A DNA stretch of 10,533 bases from contig CAKSCN010000089.1 in assembly GCA_934444485.1 (NCBI GenBank), positions 1 through 10,533 on the forward strand, written 5' to 3'. Under the pieces are notes generated by a model. It saw only the letters and a program-made list of their open reading frames with translations. It was not told the origin of the DNA and searched no databases. Made by a program: the position numbers and the translations under genes. Below are positions 7,441 through 10,533 of the stretch, in pieces; the first letter of the stretch is position 1, and each line of letters starts with the position of its first letter. The DNA comes from an uncultured Eubacteriales bacterium. Lineage in GTDB: Bacteria; Bacillota; Clostridia; Oscillospirales; CAG-382.

Positions 7441-8351
7441 TTCAACACCACTATCTCCGGTTCGAGAGTCACGCCGAAGCGTTTCATAACGGTTTCCTGA
7501 ACGTACTCTGACAGCCTAATTACATCGTTTGTCGAAGCTCCGCCTCGGTTCACGATAAAACCGGCGTGCATTTCGGATATCTGCGCTCCGCCGACAGCAT
7601 ACCCTTTAAGTCCGCACTGTTCGATGAGCGCACCGGCAAAGTGTCCCTCGGGGCGTTTGAACGCACTGCCGCAGCTCGGAAGCTTGAGAGGTTGCTTTGC
7701 GCAGCGCTTCGCCATATTTTCCTCGCAAAGACGCACTGACTCATCGGCATTGCCGGGGGTAAGTTCGAGTACTGCCGAAAGAATGACGTGATTTTTCCCG
7801 GTAAAAAAGCTGTGTCTGTAAGAAAAATCAAGCTCATCGCCGTTTATCGTTTTCACCTTACTCTCTGCCGAGTCGAAATACTTCACTTTCCGCACGACGT
7901 TTGACATTTCGCCGCCGTAAGCTCCTGCGTTCATAAACACGGCGCCGCCGACAGAGCCGGGTATTCCGTAGGCAAATTCGAGTCCGCAGAGTCCCGACTT
8001 TGAGCATTTGAGTGCAAGTGCGGTGAGTGACGCTCCGCATTCGGCGGTACAGATATTGTCGGAAAACGATATACTTTTGGCAGAGCCTATAAAGATAAGT
8101 ATTCTGTCGTCGGCGGAATACCCTTCGTCGAGAAACAGAAGATTGGAAGCATTCCCTATAACACTGTATTTACGTCCGTTCACAGTCAAATACTCCGCAA
8201 GGGAGCAAAGCTCCTCCGTACTTTTCGGGAAACAGCACAGCTCGGCATTCCCCCCTGTTTTCATCGAAGAAAGAGGAGCAAGAGGAACATTTTCACGTAT
8301 ATCAAGCGTCGGGAATTTTTCCTTCAACGACGCCGCATATTTACTCGGCAT
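7437..8351 (-). CDS. murB: UDP-N-acetylenolpyruvoylglucosamine reductase
   Basis: 304 residues, a cytosolic FAD enzyme. It reduces UDP-GlcNAc-enolpyruvate to UDP-MurNAc with NADPH, the second committed step of peptidoglycan precursor synthesis. The FAD-binding half shows MKTGGNAEL (30-38), GNASNLL (66-72, where many members read GGGSNLL), CGLEFAYGIPGSVGGAVFMN (122-141) and AGAYGGE. The substrate half shows YRHSFF (178-183, with the conserved Arg179), SCGSAFKRP (226-234, catalytic Ser229), GLKGYAVGGAQISEMHAGFI (247-266), and LEPEI near the C-terminus with the expected catalytic Glu299. The short form without the E. coli-type insertion suggests type II MurB, as in Gram-positives. The ATG at 8351 follows GAGGTG by 5 nt. 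It is the first gene of the operon, behind an extended -10 promoter. Confidence 0.98.
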   Translation of the reverse strand: MPSKYAASLKEKFPTLDIRENVPLAPLSSMKTGGNAELCCFPKSTEELCSLAEYLTVNGRKYSVIGNASNLLFLDEGYSADDRILIFIGSAKSISFSDNICTAECGASLTALALKCSKSGLCGLEFAYGIPGSVGGAVFMNAGAYGGEMSNVVRKVKYFDSAESKVKTINGDELDFSYRHSFFTGKNHVILSAVLELTPGNADESVRLCEENMAKRCAKQPLKLPSCGSAFKRPEGHFAGALIEQCGLKGYAVGGAQISEMHAGFIVNRGGASTNDVIRLSEYVQETVMKRFGVTLEPEIVVLK

Positions 8352-8415
8352 TATATCACCTCGAAATTATCGGTTTCGTAAATTATGAGTGTGCGGCACA
8401 CACCGCTCCGATAGT

Positions 8416-8444
8416 ATTATATCACACTCTTTCACATTTGAAAA
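8416..8444 (-). promoter_or_regulatory. Promoter of the murB-whiA-dnaE operon
   Basis: On the minus strand, TTTTCA (8444-8439), a 17-nt spacer, and TATAAT (8421-8416) preceded by TGA, which gives an extended -10 (TGATATAAT). The predicted start is near 8409 with a leader of about 58 nt. A 5-bp hairpin GTGTG/CACAC (8389-8401) falls in the early leader. Confidence 0.75.
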
Positions 8445-8465
8445 GCAATTACACACACTTTTTCA
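8423..8465 (-). repeat. Two 12-nt direct repeats across the murB promoter
   Basis: On the minus strand, TGAAAAAGTGTG (8465-8454) and TGAAAGAGTGTG (8434-8423) differ at one base. They start 31 nt apart, close to three helical turns. One copy lies in the spacer just upstream of the -10 and the other lies upstream of the -35. This is the arrangement expected of a protein binding site, but no known motif was recognised, and AT-rich GTGTG sequence could produce it by chance. Confidence 0.45.
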
Positions 8466-8474
8466 AATAATTTA

Positions 8475-8507
8475 CAAAAAGAAAAGGAGACGGCCTAAAC
8501 CGTCCCC
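8475..8507 (-). terminator. Terminator after secF
   Basis: On the minus strand, GGGGACGG (8507-8500), loop TTTAGG, then CCGTCTCC (8493-8486): an 8-bp GC-rich stem with one G-U pair. It is followed directly by TTTTCTTTTT. It starts 20 nt after the secF stop and lies just upstream of the murB promoter, separating the two transcription units. Confidence 0.9.
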
Positions 8508-8527
8508 GAAAATAAGCTTTTTCGTTC

Positions 8528-9403
8528 TTACTTCTTCTTTGCGATGGCGTAAGCGATAGGACCTGCGAGGCAAACGGAGGAATAGAGACCTGCGATTATG
8601 CCTATGATAAGGGGAAGTGCGAAGTCCTTTATTGTGGGAACGCCGAGAATGTAAACCATTACTATCGTAAAGAGAGTGGTAAGAGTTGTATAGAGCGAAC
8701 GGTTGAGCGTCTGCTTTATACTCATGTCGATAATCTGTGCGTAGGTGTGACCTGCGGCGTTGAGCTTCATGTTCTCACGTACACGGTCGAAGACGATGAT
8801 CGTTGCGTTGATCGAGTAACCGAGGATTGTGAGGATTACTGCGATGATGTTGGAGTTTACGGGTATCGAAAGGATGGATGTAAACAGGATAACAACGAAT
8901 ATATCGTGCATAAGGCAGACAACCGACGCAACGGCAAAGCTGAACTTAAATCTTATCGTGATGTAGAGAAGCATGAGTACTACAGCTATGGTTGCGGAGG
9001 TAACTGCTGAATTCTTAAGGTCATCGCTTATGGAAGCGGAAACATTCTCATTGCTCGAAAGAGCGGTGTCTTTATCAAGACCGAACTTTTCAATGACAGT
9101 ATCGATGAGTGTGTTTCTCTCTTCGGTGGTAAGCTCCTTTGCACGGATCATAACGCCCGTGTCGCCGGAAGCCTTAACAGAGGAGAGCTTATCGCCGATA
9201 ACCTCGGCAACGGTTGCCTCAACCTCCGCTCTTGTGTCGGAAGTGATGCTCTCGGGAAATTCCATTACTATTTCCGTACCGCCGGCAAAGTCAACGTCAA
9301 CGTTAAAGCCTATTGCAAAGAAGCATACAACGCCGATAACAACAAGTGCAAGCAGAGCGCAGAACAGTTTATTTCTGTTTTCAACAAAGCTGAAATTCTT
9401 CAT
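8528..9403 (-). CDS. secF: Protein translocase subunit SecF
   Basis: 291 residues, the normal SecF length. With SecD it forms the membrane complex that uses the proton-motive force to help SecYEG finish protein export. Predicted segments: TM1 (about 13-31), NVDVDFAGGTEIVMEF (34-49, the SecF signature), a periplasm-equivalent domain (about 40-130), TM2-TM4 (about 133-205), and two more helices (about 237-287). VFDRVREN (204-211) and NRSLYTTLTTL (234-244) are the conserved blocks that carry Asp206 and Arg235, equivalent to the E. coli SecF residues needed for proton coupling. I chose the ATG at 9403 because AGGAGG at 9412-9417 lies 8 nt before it; an ATG at 9424 would overlap the end of secD and has no such site. 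It starts 13 nt after the secD stop and ends the secDF unit. Confidence 0.97.
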   Translation of the reverse strand: MKNFSFVENRNKLFCALLALVVIGVVCFFAIGFNVDVDFAGGTEIVMEFPESITSDTRAEVEATVAEVIGDKLSSVKASGDTGVMIRAKELTTEERNTLIDTVIEKFGLDKDTALSSNENVSASISDDLKNSAVTSATIAVVLMLLYITIRFKFSFAVASVVCLMHDIFVVILFTSILSIPVNSNIIAVILTILGYSINATIIVFDRVRENMKLNAAGHTYAQIIDMSIKQTLNRSLYTTLTTLFTIVMVYILGVPTIKDFALPLIIGIIAGLYSSVCLAGPIAYAIAKKK

Positions 9404-9411
9404 TTTTCCGT

Positions 9412-9417
9412 CCTCCT
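9412..9417 (-). promoter_or_regulatory. Ribosome binding site for secF
   Basis: AGGAGG on the minus strand, sharing its first base with the last base of the secD stop (TAAGGAGG). It lies 8 nt before the ATG at 9403 and decides that start over the ATG at 9424. Confidence 0.85.
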
Positions 9418-10533
9418 TACGCATTCTCGTTTTCGGTCTTTCTCTTCTTTGCGCCGTAGAGCCATGTGTTCTTTATTCCGAACGCATCAAACGCATTGAG
9501 AAGTACCTTTGTAACGGCAACCGCCGTGAAGAGTGCGACAACAACGCCTATGAGAAGCGTTACGCCGAAGCCCTTAACCGAACCCGTACCGAACCAAATA
9601 AGCACGAGAGCGGCGATAATCGTCGTGATATTGGAGTCGAGGACAGCGGTAAACGCTCTGTCAAAGCCTGCCTTAACCGAAGCTTTTATGGACTTACCGA
9701 GTTCAAGCTCCTCACGGATTCTCTCGTAAATTACGACGTTGGAGTCAACCGCCATACCTATTGTAAGTATGATACCCGCAATACCGGGAAGCGAAAGGTT
9801 GACCTTCCAGATAACGATGATTGCGCAAACAAGAGAGGTGTAGAAGAAAAGCGAAACAACGGAAACTATGCCGGGAATTCTGTATACGCAAATCATGAAG
9901 ATAACGACAAGGATAAGACCGATTATACCTGCCGTAACGCTCGTTTCAAGCGCCTTATCTCCGAGAGTCGGTCCGATGTATCTTGTTTCGGAGTCGGTGA
10001 GCTTGAAAGGAAGCTTACCTGCCGCAATGATGTCTGCAAGCCACTTTGCATCTTCTGCGGTAAACTTTCCGGTGATAACCGCATTGCCGCCGTCTATTCT
10101 CGACGAAACGGTCGCTCTCGACTGCTGCTTGCCGTCAAGCTGAATCTCAATCCAGTTTGAACCGTTTGCCATCTTGGAGGCTCTATCAGTGCCTTCGGCA
10201 AACTTCGTTGCGCCCTCGGAGGTGAGTACGAGAGATACAAAGTACTGTTCAACGCCGGTGCCTGTGGGGTCACCGAAAGATGCATATGCGTCGGCAACGT
10301 CGGTACCGTTTATTACAACGTCTCCGTTGGAGTCAACGAAAGTAAGCTCTGCCGTGGAGCCGAGCTTCTGGACCGCCTCTTCGGGGTCGGTAATCTGAGG
10401 TATCTCTACCTTTACTCTCTTATCGCCGTACTTAGAAACGGTTCCCTCGGTGTATCCGAGAGCGTCGAGACGGCTGGTAAGCATTGTTACGACAACATCC
10501 ATGTTTTTGTCTATATCTTCGGCGGACATACTC
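9417..10533 (-). CDS. secD: Protein translocase subunit SecD, 5' end cut by window edge
   Basis: The C-terminal 371 codons are visible. The reading frame stays open to the right edge, and the Met at 10529 is internal, because TM1 and the start of the first extracytoplasmic domain are missing. Numbering from that Met, the rest of the domain spans about 1-190, including FVSLVLTSEGATKFAEGT (97-114) and the family signature PFKLTDSETRYIGPTLG (174-190). Five membrane helices follow: about 196-217, 219-241, 246-267, 300-320 and 322-345. GMAVDSNVVIYERIREEL (258-275) is the SecD fourth-helix block and carries the conserved Asp262. The tail ends in a Lys/Arg-rich stretch, as expected on the cytoplasmic side. 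It heads the secD-secF unit; any promoter lies outside the window. SecD and SecF are separate here, unlike the fused SecDF of Bacillus. Confidence 0.97.
   Translation of the reverse strand, partial: SMSAEDIDKNMDVVVTMLTSRLDALGYTEGTVSKYGDKRVKVEIPQITDPEEAVQKLGSTAELTFVDSNGDVVINGTDVADAYASFGDPTGTGVEQYFVSLVLTSEGATKFAEGTDRASKMANGSNWIEIQLDGKQQSRATVSSRIDGGNAVITGKFTAEDAKWLADIIAAGKLPFKLTDSETRYIGPTLGDKALETSVTAGIIGLILVVIFMICVYRIPGIVSVVSLFFYTSLVCAIIVIWKVNLSLPGIAGIILTIGMAVDSNVVIYERIREELELGKSIKASVKAGFDRAFTAVLDSNITTIIAALVLIWFGTGSVKGFGVTLLIGVVVALFTAVAVTKVLLNAFDAFGIKNTWLYGAKKRKTENENA

Noticed and set aside
6923..7489. A 188-codon plus-strand open frame across whiA and the end of murB
   Set aside because: It is antisense to two well-supported genes joined by an ATGA overlap, with no supporting signal.
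8352..8527. A riboswitch or small RNA gene in the murB-secF gap
   Set aside because: Only a terminator, a promoter with repeats and a short leader hairpin can be seen. The leader of about 58 nt is too short for known riboswitch classes of this kind and no conserved aptamer motif was recognised.
9404..9424. An earlier secF start at ATG 9424
   Set aside because: It would overlap the end of secD and add seven hydrophilic residues, and the strong AGGAGG lies downstream of it at the right distance for ATG 9403.
8973..10160. A 395-codon open frame on the plus strand, antisense to secD and secF
   Set aside because: It spans two clear Sec genes and their junction, its composition is low-complexity and without recognisable motifs, and no convincing ribosome binding site or promoter precedes it. 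The opposite strand matches SecD and SecF throughout.
1..10533. CRISPR arrays, tRNA or rRNA genes, insertion sequences, attachment sites
   Set aside because: No regularly spaced repeats, cloverleaf or ribosomal sequence, transposase, or terminal inverted repeats were seen. The gaps between genes are too small to hide most of these.

Overview
The window looks like a chromosomal segment of an anaerobic, Gram-positive, Clostridia-type Firmicute. The evidence is a WhiA-type regulator directly after a type II murB, a DnaE polymerase with a complete PHP domain, separate (unfused) secD and secF, strong AGGAGG-like ribosome binding sites, consensus sigma-A-type promoters, and iron-sulfur proteins of anaerobic type. 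No species is claimed. Nearly all the DNA is coding, and most genes are on the minus strand.

Layout from left to right. (1) Positions 1-1827, minus strand: a two-gene iron-sulfur operon. It holds a U32-like cysteine-cluster protein (748-1827) followed 21 nt later by a COG1600-type (QueG-like) 4Fe-4S protein that starts at a GTG at 726 and runs off the left edge. (2) 1828-1938: a compact divergent promoter region. (3) 1939-2778, plus strand: an AraC-family regulator pointing away from that operon. (4) About 2795-2833: a terminator shared by convergent transcription. (5) 2840-8351, minus strand: the operon murB-whiA-dnaE. murB and whiA overlap by 4 nt (ATGA), and dnaE follows 23 nt after whiA. 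(6) 8352-8527: the murB promoter, with two 12-nt direct repeats, and the secDF terminator. (7) 8528-10533, minus strand: secF, and a secD that is cut by the right edge.

Two parts are housekeeping: Sec protein export (secD-secF), and a growth operon covering cell-wall precursor synthesis (MurB), division regulation (WhiA) and DNA replication (DnaE). The accessory part is the left third: an AraC-type regulator divergent from a U32-like protein and a QueG-like iron-sulfur protein, neither of which matches a characterised enzyme. It is the best candidate for an undescribed redox or cofactor-dependent system. Its function cannot be read from the sequence, and one member is incomplete here.
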